Assembly (NCBI GenBank): GCA_028704265.1
Contig: JAQVLH010000021.1
Location: forward strand, 1-11,190
Length of the DNA: 11,190 nucleotides
DNA from: Candidatus Nanoarchaeia archaeon
GTDB taxonomy: Archaea; Nanobdellota; Nanobdellia; Tiddalikarchaeales; Tiddalikarchaeaceae
Direction of reading: 5' to 3'
Shown here: piece after piece, positions 1-5,422 of the stretch
Layout of the letters: every line of letters begins with the position of its first letter
Numbering within the stretch: the stretch's first letter is position 1
Program-made: the position numbers and the translations under genes
The notes under the pieces: generated by a model
Told to the model about the DNA's origin: nothing
The model's input: only the letters and a program-made list of their open reading frames with translations
The model's database searches: none

Positions 1-13
1 AAATTTTATTATT

Positions 14-38
14 CATTAATCTTCAAGGTAGATTAATG
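14..38. promoter_or_regulatory. 9-bp inverted repeat just upstream of the first gene
   Basis: The arms CATTAATCT (14-22) and AGATTAATG (30-38) are perfect reverse complements around a 7-base spacer, TCAAGGT. The hairpin ends two bases before the GTG start at 40. Its loop holds AAGGT, which could act as a weak Shine-Dalgarno about 10 bases from that start. Possible roles are an operator, an RNA structure controlling access to the start, or the terminator hairpin of a gene lying left of the window. The sequence does not decide between these, and arms this A+T-rich can arise by chance. Confidence 0.4.
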
Positions 39-39
39 G

Positions 40-552
40 GTGGTAAATTTGGTTTTTAATAATACTAATCTTGAAATATTAATAAATCAATTAAGTGATT
101 ATAATTGCAATGCTAGTGAAATAAAAAGCAATTCTTATTCTTATATTAAAGGCGCGAATTTTATTATGGAAAACCTTTTAGAGCTTTATAACAAAACTAT
201 GAATTCTTATGGAGGAAAGGCTAAGATTTATGCTTTGAATTTAACAGTAAATAAGTCTATTTTAAGCACTTTTTTTAAGGAATTAAAGCAGGATTTAGGA
301 ATTAATGACAAATTGTTTGATGGAGGAATATTAGATATACCTAAAGCAAAAACTATTATTAATAAATTAGAAACTCAATATAATAATACTTTAATAAATT
401 TTGAATATTTTATTCTTGGAGCAAAAAAAGTGGCTAAAGTAATAAAATATGCTTACTATGCACCTTTAACTAAGCCTTTTCAAAATTATATAATAAATGA
501 ATCAAAAGACTTAGTTCAGAATATTTCTCAAAAATTAAACGATTTAAGGTAA
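40..552 (+). CDS. Hypothetical protein, 170 aa, helical
   Basis: I do not recognise this protein. The frame opens with GTG at 40, because an in-frame TAA at 34-36 rules out an earlier start; TTG at 49 is the only other nearby choice. The product has no signal peptide and no clear membrane segment. It is rich in Asn, Lys, Leu and Ile and reads as mostly alpha-helical, with a slightly more hydrophobic stretch around residues 120-142 (FEYFILGAKKVAKVIKYAYY). It has no catalytic motif that I can see. It ends at TAA 550-552 and overlaps the stop of the convergent minus-strand gene by 9 bases, a tight tail-to-tail arrangement that leaves no room for separate terminators. Codon use matches its neighbours, so it is probably a real gene. 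Its function is unknown. Confidence 0.7.
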   Translation: MVNLVFNNTNLEILINQLSDYNCNASEIKSNSYSYIKGANFIMENLLELYNKTMNSYGGKAKIYALNLTVNKSILSTFFKELKQDLGINDKLFDGGILDIPKAKTIINKLETQYNNTLINFEYFILGAKKVAKVIKYAYYAPLTKPFQNYIINESKDLVQNISQKLNDLR

Positions 553-894
553 ATAATATTTGCTTTCAAAATTATAAATCTTGCACAAAGTTTCAATATT
601 TTTTCTTATAGGGTTCAATTTTGAATCAACATTGTCAATAACTTCTGCATAATTTTTAATACTTTCAAGCAAAGGATTAATAGTTTTTACTAATCTTTTT
701 TTAATTAAATAAACCTTATTAAGCTCTTCTTGGCTTAATTTTTCTGATAATGTAATATTTTCTAAAGAATTATTAGCCTCATAATTTTTTAATACTGTTT
801 CATATTTTTTAAAAAAATTATTCATCTCTTTAACAAAAATATTAGTATGTTTGTAAACATCTTTTGATAATATAATGTCCATAATTCTTTTCAT
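544..894 (-). CDS. Hypothetical protein, 116 aa, coiled-coil-like
   Basis: This small minus-strand gene was not recognised. The product is highly charged (Lys/Glu/Asn) and reads as two or three long amphipathic helices, for example residues 20-45 and 55-110, which suggests a coiled coil or helical bundle. It has no signal peptide and no catalytic motif. The ATG at 892-894 is preceded by a T/A box (927 down to 919, ATTTTTAAG on the minus strand) about 29 bases upstream, which fits a leaderless archaeal transcript. An in-frame Met at residue 5 is an alternative start. The gene lies 47 bases downstream of the winged-helix regulator in the same direction, so the two may be co-transcribed or separately promoted. 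The 9-base stop-to-stop overlap with the gene at 40-552 could make the two transcripts antisense at their 3' ends. Confidence 0.65.
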   Translation of the reverse strand: MKRIMDIILSKDVYKHTNIFVKEMNNFFKKYETVLKNYEANNSLENITLSEKLSQEELNKVYLIKKRLVKTINPLLESIKNYAEVIDNVDSKLNPIRKNIETLCKIYNFESKYYLP

Positions 895-918
895 AATAAT
901 ATTAATTACTAAAATGTA

Positions 919-927
919 CTTAAAAAT
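919..927 (-). promoter_or_regulatory. Putative TATA box for the 116-aa gene
   Basis: On the minus strand this reads ATTTTTAAG, close to the archaeal TATA consensus. Its centre is about 29 bases from the ATG at 894, the distance expected for a leaderless transcript. In DNA this A+T-rich the match alone is weak; the position is what supports it. Confidence 0.4.
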
Positions 928-941
928 CTTTGTGTTTTTAA

Positions 942-1520
942 TTAAAATAAATTTTCATCTTTAAGCAATTTATTGGCTGCACTTATTTTATTAACTCGTA
1001 ATAAGTCAATAAATATTTGATAATTATTAGCTAAGAGTACTTCATTAATTGATTGGAAACTAGTAAAGAATTCAGATTTTTGAGGAAAAACTATTAAGCA
1101 ATTGCCAGACTCTTTATTTAAAGGATTTAAATAATTAAACAAGTGTTCAACATCATCTTCATCAACATAGGCATAAATTTTAGATGGAATCTTATTATTT
1201 AAAATTTCAACTGCTGAATCTAAAGTAATTGAATAAAGAGTTTTATTTAAAATGAATATTAAATCTTTATATTCTGGCATTTCAAAAAATAAAGGGGAAG
1301 GAAAGTTTTCGCTATAAGCAAGATAAGTAGCTAAAAGAAAAGGGTTGATTATTTTAACAGAATTCTTAGCATCCTTGTATGCAATATTTTTTGCAATCAA
1401 TTCTTTAATAGTTTTAGAGACAAACATGTTAGAGCATTTTAATTTCTCTGAAATAAGTGCAGTAAAGATTTCAAGCTTATGATTTCTAAGTAAATATTCA
1501 TAAATTCTTAATTTAATCAT
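942..1520 (-). CDS. Winged helix-turn-helix transcriptional regulator, AbiEi-like C-terminus possible
   Basis: The N-terminal 60 residues look like an archaeal winged helix. A first helix (IYEYLLRNH) is followed by a helix-turn-helix around residues 22-45 (ISEKLKCSNMFVSKTIKELI) and then a short wing (AYKDAKNSVKIINP). Residues 60-190 form an alpha/beta domain with strands such as KIYAYVDE and NCLIVFP. It ends in a segment (QIFIDLLRVNKISAANKLL, residues 168-186) that resembles the end of AbiEi/COG5340-type regulators, where a 'lyvDL...grg.eA..ll' pattern occurs. That assignment is from memory of the family and is tentative. No AbiEii-like nucleotidyltransferase gene is in the window, so a type IV toxin-antitoxin pair is not supported. 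The gene is divergent from the DUF457 gene. A palindrome between its TATA box and start codon suggests autorepression. The predicted transcript is leaderless. Confidence 0.75.
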   Translation of the reverse strand: MIKLRIYEYLLRNHKLEIFTALISEKLKCSNMFVSKTIKELIAKNIAYKDAKNSVKIINPFLLATYLAYSENFPSPLFFEMPEYKDLIFILNKTLYSITLDSAVEILNNKIPSKIYAYVDEDDVEHLFNYLNPLNKESGNCLIVFPQKSEFFTSFQSINEVLLANNYQIFIDLLRVNKISAANKLLKDENLF

Positions 1521-1524
1521 AACA

Positions 1525-1540
1525 TAAACTAAATAGTTTA
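1525..1540. promoter_or_regulatory. Palindromic operator candidate in the divergent promoter region
   Basis: The arms TAAACTA (1525-1531) and TAGTTTA (1534-1540) are perfect reverse complements around AA. The site lies between the minus-strand TATA box (1542-1553) and the regulator's start codon at 1520, where a bound dimer would block RNA polymerase recruitment or initiation. It is also about 28 bases from the divergent start at 1568. A two-fold symmetric site next to a winged-helix gene is the usual layout of an autoregulated repressor. Binding itself is inferred. Confidence 0.5.
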
Positions 1541-1541
1541 C

Positions 1542-1553
1542 TTTTTATAAATA
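1542..1553 (-). promoter_or_regulatory. TATA box of the winged-helix regulator gene
   Basis: On the minus strand this reads TATTTATAAAAA, containing the archaeal core TTTATAAA. Its centre lies about 28 bases upstream of the ATG at 1520, which fits a leaderless transcript. The core is nearly symmetric, so it could in principle also serve the plus strand, but it is too close to the ATG at 1568 (about 20 bases) for normal archaeal spacing there. Confidence 0.55.
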
Positions 1554-1567
1554 CAACCATATTATAT

Positions 1568-2005
1568 ATGTTGCTATTAACTCATTTAATATTTTTTGGA
1601 TTATTGAGTTTTGTTCTCAATATTAAAGTATCACTTATAGGTTTTATATTTTCTGCCCTTCCAGATATTGACAATCCCAATTCAATCTTAGGGCAAATGT
1701 TTCCAAAATTAAGCAATTATTTATTTGAAAACTTCGGGCATAGGGGTTTAATGCATTCAATTTGGCCATTAATAATTTTAGGAATATCAGCATTAATTAA
1801 TCCTATTTTTTTAGAATTATTCCTTGCTTACTTTTCGCATTTATTAATTGATTCGTTTAATTTTTTTGGAATCATGATATTATACCCTTGCAACACAAGA
1901 TTTGTTTTGTTTAATCTGGGAATAAGGGTTGGAAGCAATAAAGAATTATTGCTTAACCTTGCCTTAATTGGCATTGCTTGCGCTTACGAGTATTTTTTGA
2001 GGTGA
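1568..2005 (+). CDS. DUF457/YdjM-type membrane-bound metal-dependent hydrolase-like protein
   Basis: This short (145 aa) integral membrane protein has the spaced His/Asp pattern of the DUF457 (YdjM-like, LexA-regulated, putative metal-dependent hydrolase) family. The candidate metal ligands are H6 (LTHLIF), D33 and D35 (ALPDIDNP), H58 and H63 (FGHRGLMHSIWP), and H91 and D95 (YFSHLLIDSFN). Hydrophobic segments around residues 7-30, 66-88 and 125-142 would span the membrane. The family is predicted to hydrolyse lipid-linked or phospholipid substrates, but the reaction is not established. The ATG at 1568 places TH at residues 5-6, the usual position in the family. A clear plus-strand TATA box at normal spacing is not visible. 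The gene's stop codon is part of the Shine-Dalgarno of the next gene, so the two form an operon. Confidence 0.85.
   Translation: MLLLTHLIFFGLLSFVLNIKVSLIGFIFSALPDIDNPNSILGQMFPKLSNYLFENFGHRGLMHSIWPLIILGISALINPIFLELFLAYFSHLLIDSFNFFGIMILYPCNTRFVLFNLGIRVGSNKELLLNLALIGIACAYEYFLR
1999..2005 (+). promoter_or_regulatory. Strong Shine-Dalgarno (GAGGTGA) overlapping the upstream stop codon
   Basis: GAGGTGA matches the archaeal anti-Shine-Dalgarno consensus fully and lies 9 bases before the ATG at 2015. Its last three bases are the TGA stop of the preceding gene. This supports both the chosen start and co-translation of the two membrane proteins. It is the only strong site of this kind that I see at correct spacing in the window, as expected for an internal operon gene. 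Confidence 0.75.
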
Positions 2006-2014
2006 AAAAAGTTT

Positions 2015-2755
2015 ATGTATATAATAAGAAAAGAGTTAATGGAAAAATTGCTGTATAAATTAAAATTTAAAATTAATACAGTAATAGTTGGAACTAAAGG
2101 TGTTGGAAAGACTGATTTATTAAAATATTTAGAAAGCTTTACTCCTAATGCTTACTATATTAGCAGTGCAGGTCCAAAGCAAATCCTTATTCAAATTTTA
2201 AAAAAGGCTAATATTGTTTTCAAATCATCTGAATTAGCTGATGATTTAAAAAATAAAATTAAAAAAATTAAAAATTTAATAGTATTAATAGATGATGCGG
2301 ATAGGTTATCTAAACCTGCTAAGAGAATATTAGAGGATTTAAATGCCACTCTTATTCTTTCTTCAAGGGTTGAGTTAAAGAATAATTTTGAATCAATAAC
2401 TTTGCCAGGTTTTAATAATGAAGAGTTAAAACAATATTTAGACAGCAAGTTTTTAGAAAAAAAGCTTTACAATAAGGTTTACAATTTTATTAAGCACTAC
2501 TCTGATTCATCTCCTTATAGTGTTAATAAAACTTTGGAGCTTTATTCTAAGAATTTGAAAACTGAGCAAGTGTTTTCTTTATTTAATTTTAGCTCTAAAA
2601 AAGTTGAAGCATTAACTGTTGCTTCATTCATCTCAATAGGGTATTTATTAATGAGCTTAAGATATTTCTTTTATTCGCAAAAAGATTTTCTTACAGGCTA
2701 CGCATTAAGCACAACAGCTTACCTTCTATTTTTCATCTTCAGAAGAAGAAAGTGA
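2015..2755 (+). CDS. AAA+-like P-loop ATPase with two C-terminal transmembrane helices
   Basis: This is a P-loop ATPase of 246 residues. Walker A is GTKGVGKT at residues 26-33 and Walker B is LIVLIDDADR at residues 88-97. A sensor-1-like strand LILSSR (113-118) ends in an arginine that could serve as an arginine finger. Residues 130-180 form a small helical lid, with LPGFNNEELKQYL typical of AAA+/ORC-like ATPases. After a short linker come two hydrophobic helices, about residues 198-219 and 225-242, and then a positively charged RRRK tail. The soluble ATPase domain would therefore be held on the cytoplasmic face by a C-terminal hairpin anchor. This layout is less usual than N-terminal anchoring. 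The exact AAA+ subfamily is not clear to me. The strong Shine-Dalgarno and shared operon with the DUF457 membrane protein suggest that the two act together at the membrane. Confidence 0.85.
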   Translation: MYIIRKELMEKLLYKLKFKINTVIVGTKGVGKTDLLKYLESFTPNAYYISSAGPKQILIQILKKANIVFKSSELADDLKNKIKKIKNLIVLIDDADRLSKPAKRILEDLNATLILSSRVELKNNFESITLPGFNNEELKQYLDSKFLEKKLYNKVYNFIKHYSDSSPYSVNKTLELYSKNLKTEQVFSLFNFSSKKVEALTVASFISIGYLLMSLRYFFYSQKDFLTGYALSTTAYLLFFIFRRRK

Positions 2756-2773
2756 TTAAAGGAATTATTATCC
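2755..2773 (+). repeat. 19-bp direct repeat, copy 1
   Basis: ATTAAAGGAATTATTATCC occurs here and again, identically, at 4476-4494. Copy 1 begins on the last base of the ATPase stop codon and ends 36 bases before the YhcG ATG at 2810. It contains GGA and TCC at equal distance from its centre. In this copy the flanking TT extends the stem to AAGGA/TCCTT around a 7-base loop. It may be a shared upstream promoter element or operator, or a recombination end. Confidence 0.7.
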
Positions 2774-2780
2774 TTAATTG

Positions 2781-2788
2781 TTTAAAAA
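2781..2788 (+). promoter_or_regulatory. Putative TATA box for the YhcG gene
   Basis: TTTAAAAA is centred about 26 bases upstream of the ATG at 2810, which fits a leaderless transcript starting at that codon. It supports 2810 over the earlier in-frame ATG at 2789, which immediately follows this box and would fall outside the transcript. Confidence 0.45.
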
Positions 2789-2809
2789 ATGAAGGAGTTG
2801 AAATGTTTT

Positions 2810-3808
2810 ATGAAGCAAGAATATAATAACTTAATTGAAAATATTGGGGAAATATTAGAATTAGGCAGAAAGAAAGTTTATTCAGCAATTAATTCAATAT
2901 TGGTAAAAACTTATTGGGAAATTGGCAAAAACATTGTTGAATTTGAGCAGAAAGGCAATGAGAAAGCTGATTATGGTTCATCATTGCTTGATAATTTATC
3001 AAAAGATTTAAAGATTAAATATGGAAAAGGATTTAGTAGAAGTAATGTATACTTAATGAGATTATTATATTTTAAATATCCAATTTTCCAGACAGTGTCT
3101 GGAAAATTAAGTTGGAGCCACTTTGTTGAATTATTAATTATTGATGATGATTTAGAAAGAAGCTTTTATGAAAAGCAGTGCGAGAAAGATAATTGGTCAG
3201 TAAGGGAGCTTAAACGGCAGATTAATTCAGCATTATTTTACAGGATTGCTTTAAGCAAGGATAAAAAAGGCGTTCTTGAATTATCTCAAAAAGGGCAAAT
3301 AATTGAAAAACCTGAAGATTTAATTAAAGACCCTTATGTTTTGGAATTTTTAAAAATTCCTGAAAATGAAAAATATTCTGAAAAAGATTTAGAGCAAAAA
3401 ATTATTGACAATCTTCAATATTTTTTATTAGAATTAGGTAAAGGTTTTTCATTTATTGGAAGACAGTTCAGGATTAGTTTGGGAGGAGAGCATTTTTTTG
3501 TTGATTTAGTTTTTTATAATATAATTCTTAAATGTTTTGTGCTGATTGATTTAAAGATTGGCAAAGCAACTTATCAGGATGTTGGGCAGATGAATCTTTA
3601 CTTGAATTATTTTAAAAAAGAAGAAATGAAAAAAGGGGACAATGAACCCGTAGGGATAATTTTATCTGCTTATAAAAATGATTTGACTGTTGAGTACGCT
3701 TTGGGTTCAATTTCTAATAAACTATTCGTTTCCAAATATAAGACTTATTTGCCTGATAAAAAAGAATTGGAAAACAAAATAAGAAAAATAATTGAAGATA
3801 AAATTTAA
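2810..3808 (+). CDS. YhcG/DUF1016 PDDEXK nuclease-like protein
   Basis: This 332-residue protein has the two-part YhcG (DUF1016) layout. The N-terminal helical domain (about residues 1-150) includes TYWEIGKNIVEFEQ, YGSSLLDNLSKDL and the family signature LSWSHFVELL at 100-109. The C-terminal PDDEXK nuclease-fold domain (about 165-320) shows E195, D232 (FFVDLVFY), D247-x-K249 (LIDLKIGKA) and QDVGQMNLYLNY (256-267). D247 stands where many nucleases have Glu, but IDLK is a common YhcG variant. The family is linked to DNA processing and is frequent in mobile and defence neighbourhoods; the substrate is not established. I chose ATG 2810 because a TATA box lies about 26 bases upstream, because the conserved part starts soon after, and because the upstream 19-bp repeat then has the same spacing as before the ORF6N gene. 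An in-frame ATG at 2789 would add seven residues. The gene contains a 27-bp palindrome at 3082-3108. Confidence 0.9.
   Translation: MKQEYNNLIENIGEILELGRKKVYSAINSILVKTYWEIGKNIVEFEQKGNEKADYGSSLLDNLSKDLKIKYGKGFSRSNVYLMRLLYFKYPIFQTVSGKLSWSHFVELLIIDDDLERSFYEKQCEKDNWSVRELKRQINSALFYRIALSKDKKGVLELSQKGQIIEKPEDLIKDPYVLEFLKIPENEKYSEKDLEQKIIDNLQYFLLELGKGFSFIGRQFRISLGGEHFFVDLVFYNIILKCFVLIDLKIGKATYQDVGQMNLYLNYFKKEEMKKGDNEPVGIILSAYKNDLTVEYALGSISNKLFVSKYKTYLPDKKELENKIRKIIEDKI
3082..3108. repeat. 27-bp odd-centred palindrome inside the YhcG gene
   Basis: The arm AATTTTCCAGACA (3082-3094), one central G, and the arm TGTCTGGAAAATT (3096-3108) form a perfect 13-bp inverted repeat. With a small bulge, outer CCAA (3080-3083) can also pair with TTGG (3112-3115). 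The element encodes about residues 92-100 (IFQTVSGKL), right before the conserved SWSHFVELL motif. In RNA it would make a 12-bp stem with a three-base loop. It carries more G+C than surrounding sequence, so it is not a by-product of A+T richness. Confidence 0.8.
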
Positions 3809-3815
3809 AAAGAAG

Positions 3816-3827
3816 TTTTTATTAAAA
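3816..3827 (+). promoter_or_regulatory. Putative TATA box for the zincin gene, preceded by the YhcG stop
   Basis: TTTTTATTAAAA is centred about 27 bases upstream of the ATG at 3848, the spacing for a leaderless archaeal transcript. No Shine-Dalgarno precedes that ATG. The T run at 3816-3820 could also help terminate the YhcG transcript that ends at 3808. Confidence 0.4.
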
Positions 3828-3847
3828 AAGAATCATTAATAATTACT

Positions 3848-4474
3848 ATGGTTTTTGAAGTCGTTGTTTCAGAAAAATATCCAGAGCTTGATAAATTTTT
3901 TAAAACTTCTTTTAATGAGCTTAAAGACTTTTTTAATTGCAATTGGAAATATGACACTCCTAGCTTATTTTTAATTAATAAAAGGAAAGAAATGGATTTA
4001 ATTCAGCACGAAAAAACTCCTTCTTGGGTTATTGCAACAACTAAAAAGGATTTAATATTCATATTTTCTCCTCAAAGTTTTGAAAAAGAAAGCTGCCATC
4101 ATTATTCAAAAGAAAGTTATTATTCTACAATCAAGCACGAATTAGTTCACACTATTACTGGAAAGATGTCAAAATACCAATATAAACCTTTATGGTTTAG
4201 TGAAGGAATAGCTATTTTTGTCTCAGGCCAGAATAATTTTAAAAAAATGCCTGAAAAGTTTTTAAGTTTTTTAGACTCGCATAAAGAATCAGTTTATGAT
4301 GAATCAGGTTTTGCAATTGAGCTATTGGTGAAAAATTATGGAAAAACTAAATTATTGCAATTAATTAAATTATGGGGTAAGTGTGATAATGAAAAAGATT
4401 TCAATAAAGCTTTTAATATAATTTACAAGTTTACTCCCAAATATGAAATCTTTAATAAAATGTTAAAAAAATAA
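3848..4474 (+). CDS. Cytosolic gluzincin metalloprotease-like protein (peptidase MA type)
   Basis: This 208-residue protein carries HELVHT at residues 97-102, where H97 and H101 would bind zinc and E98 would be the catalytic base. WFSEGIA follows at 116-122, with E119 in the place of the third ligand. An HExxH with a downstream W-x-x-EG motif is typical of M1/MA-clan peptidases and the small 'peptidase MA-like' families. An N-terminal alpha/beta part (residues 1-90) precedes the active site and a helical C-terminal part (130-208) follows. No signal peptide or membrane segment is visible, so it should act inside the cell. Its substrate cannot be told from the sequence. It has its own T/A box and lies between the two 19-bp repeats together with the YhcG gene. 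It is not a usual partner of YhcG that I know of. Confidence 0.8.
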   Translation: MVFEVVVSEKYPELDKFFKTSFNELKDFFNCNWKYDTPSLFLINKRKEMDLIQHEKTPSWVIATTKKDLIFIFSPQSFEKESCHHYSKESYYSTIKHELVHTITGKMSKYQYKPLWFSEGIAIFVSGQNNFKKMPEKFLSFLDSHKESVYDESGFAIELLVKNYGKTKLLQLIKLWGKCDNEKDFNKAFNIIYKFTPKYEIFNKMLKK

Positions 4475-4475
4475 T

Positions 4476-4494
4476 ATTAAAGGAATTATTATCC
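4476..4494 (+). repeat. 19-bp direct repeat, copy 2
   Basis: This is identical to 2755-2773. It begins two bases after the zincin stop codon and ends 35 bases before the ORF6N ATG at 4530. The bases outside the 19 differ from copy 1, so the identity ends sharply. Both copies sit directly behind a stop codon and about 35 bases before the start of a gene from a mobile-associated family. Confidence 0.7.
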
Positions 4495-4529
4495 AAAAGT
4501 TACTAATTAATTAAATTATATTAATATAA

Positions 4530-5414
4530 ATGGAAATTAAATCATTAATCTCAAATAATATTGAAATTAAAAATAAAATATATTTTATTCGCGGATTGCA
4601 AGTAATGCTTGATTCAGATCTTGCAGAACTTTATAATGTGAAGACAAAAGTGCTAAATCAAGCAATTATAAGGAATATTGAAAGATTTCCAGAAAATTTC
4701 ATGTTTCAGATATCAAAAGATGAATTTTTAATCTTGAGGTCACAAATTGTGACCTCAAAAAATATTAGAGGAGGAAGACAATATTTGCCTTACGCTTTTA
4801 CTGAACAGGGAGTTGCAATGCTTTCAGGAGTGCTAAAAAGTGATACTGCTGTAAAAATTAGCATTCAAATAATGAATGCATTCGTGTCTATGAGAAAATT
4901 TATCTCTTCAAATGCGCAAATCTTTCAAAGATTAGATAATGTTGAAATAAAACAGGTTGAATATGACAAAAAATTTAATGAAATATTTGATGCAATACAA
5001 AGCAAAGAAATCAAGCCTGACAAAGGAATATTTTTTGATGGGCAAATCTTTGATGCTTACAAATTTGTTTCGGATTTAATAAGAACTGCAAATAAATCCA
5101 TTATTCTTATTGATAATTATGTTGATGATTCTGTTTTAACATTGCTAAGCAAAAGAAATAGTAATACAAAAGTAAAAATTTTTACTAAAGATATTTCTGC
5201 TCAATTATTGCTTGATTTAGCTAAATATAATTCCCAATATCCAATTATTGAAATTAAAGAATTCAAAAAATCTCATGATAGGTTTCTAATAATTGATAAT
5301 AAAGAAGTCTATCATTTTGGAGCTTCTTTAAAGGATTTAGGCAAGAAATGGTTCGCATTCTCAAAATTTGACAAAGAAGTTTTTAATTTACTTGAAAATT
5401 TGGGTTTAAAATGA
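4530..5414 (+). CDS. ORF6N (RhuM/KilA-type) DNA-binding protein with PLD-like C-terminal domain
   Basis: Residues 17-110 form an ORF6N domain: IYFIRGLQVMLDSDLAELY, then LNQAIIRNIERFPENFMFQ and the signature YLPYAFTEQGVAMLS (85-99). This domain is known from phage and plasmid regulators related to KilA-N and Bro proteins and is thought to bind DNA. A helical linker (about 115-160) leads to a C-terminal domain (165-294) of phospholipase-D/nuclease type. That domain contains IILIDNYVDDSVL and H249-D-R-F-L-I-I-D256, a variant of the HxK(x4)D motif with Arg for Lys, followed by FGASLKDLGKKWFAFSK. Only one HKD-like motif is present, so activity would need a dimer, or the domain is a sensor. The ATG at 4530 is the first in-frame start and lies just before the conserved region. 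No Shine-Dalgarno is visible. The gene contains a 25-bp palindrome. Confidence 0.88.
   Translation: MEIKSLISNNIEIKNKIYFIRGLQVMLDSDLAELYNVKTKVLNQAIIRNIERFPENFMFQISKDEFLILRSQIVTSKNIRGGRQYLPYAFTEQGVAMLSGVLKSDTAVKISIQIMNAFVSMRKFISSNAQIFQRLDNVEIKQVEYDKKFNEIFDAIQSKEIKPDKGIFFDGQIFDAYKFVSDLIRTANKSIILIDNYVDDSVLTLLSKRNSNTKVKIFTKDISAQLLLDLAKYNSQYPIIEIKEFKKSHDRFLIIDNKEVYHFGASLKDLGKKWFAFSKFDKEVFNLLENLGLK
4734..4758. repeat. 25-bp odd-centred palindrome inside the ORF6N gene
   Basis: The arm TTGAGGTCACAA (4734-4745), one central A, and the arm TTGTGACCTCAA (4747-4758) are a perfect 12-bp inverted repeat. It encodes residues 69-76 (LRSQIVTS), directly before the conserved GGRQYLPYAFTEQGVAML segment. In RNA it would form an 11-bp stem with a three-base loop. 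It is clearly richer in G+C than the surrounding gene, and it has the same form and relative placement as the palindrome in the YhcG gene. Confidence 0.8.
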
Positions 5415-5422
5415 ATCGGGTT

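Noticed and set aside
979..1007. 7-bp A+T-rich inverted repeat (ACTTATT/AATAAGT) in the regulator gene
   Set aside because: Short A+T-only arms with a long spacer are expected by chance in this composition.
942..1520. AbiE type IV toxin-antitoxin system
   Set aside because: The regulator has only a weak AbiEi-like C-terminus, and neither neighbouring gene shows nucleotidyltransferase motifs of an AbiEii toxin.
1542..1553. TATA box for the plus-strand DUF457 gene
   Set aside because: The box is only about 20 bases from the ATG at 1568, which would place the transcript start inside the gene; it fits the minus-strand gene much better.
2191..2448. Minus-strand open frame of 85 codons
   Set aside because: It lies wholly inside the AAA+-like ATPase gene, antisense to its Walker B region, and its product has no recognisable features.
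2789..2809. Upstream in-frame ATG of the YhcG gene
   Set aside because: It adds seven non-conserved residues and lies right after the TATA-like box, where it would not be in the transcript.
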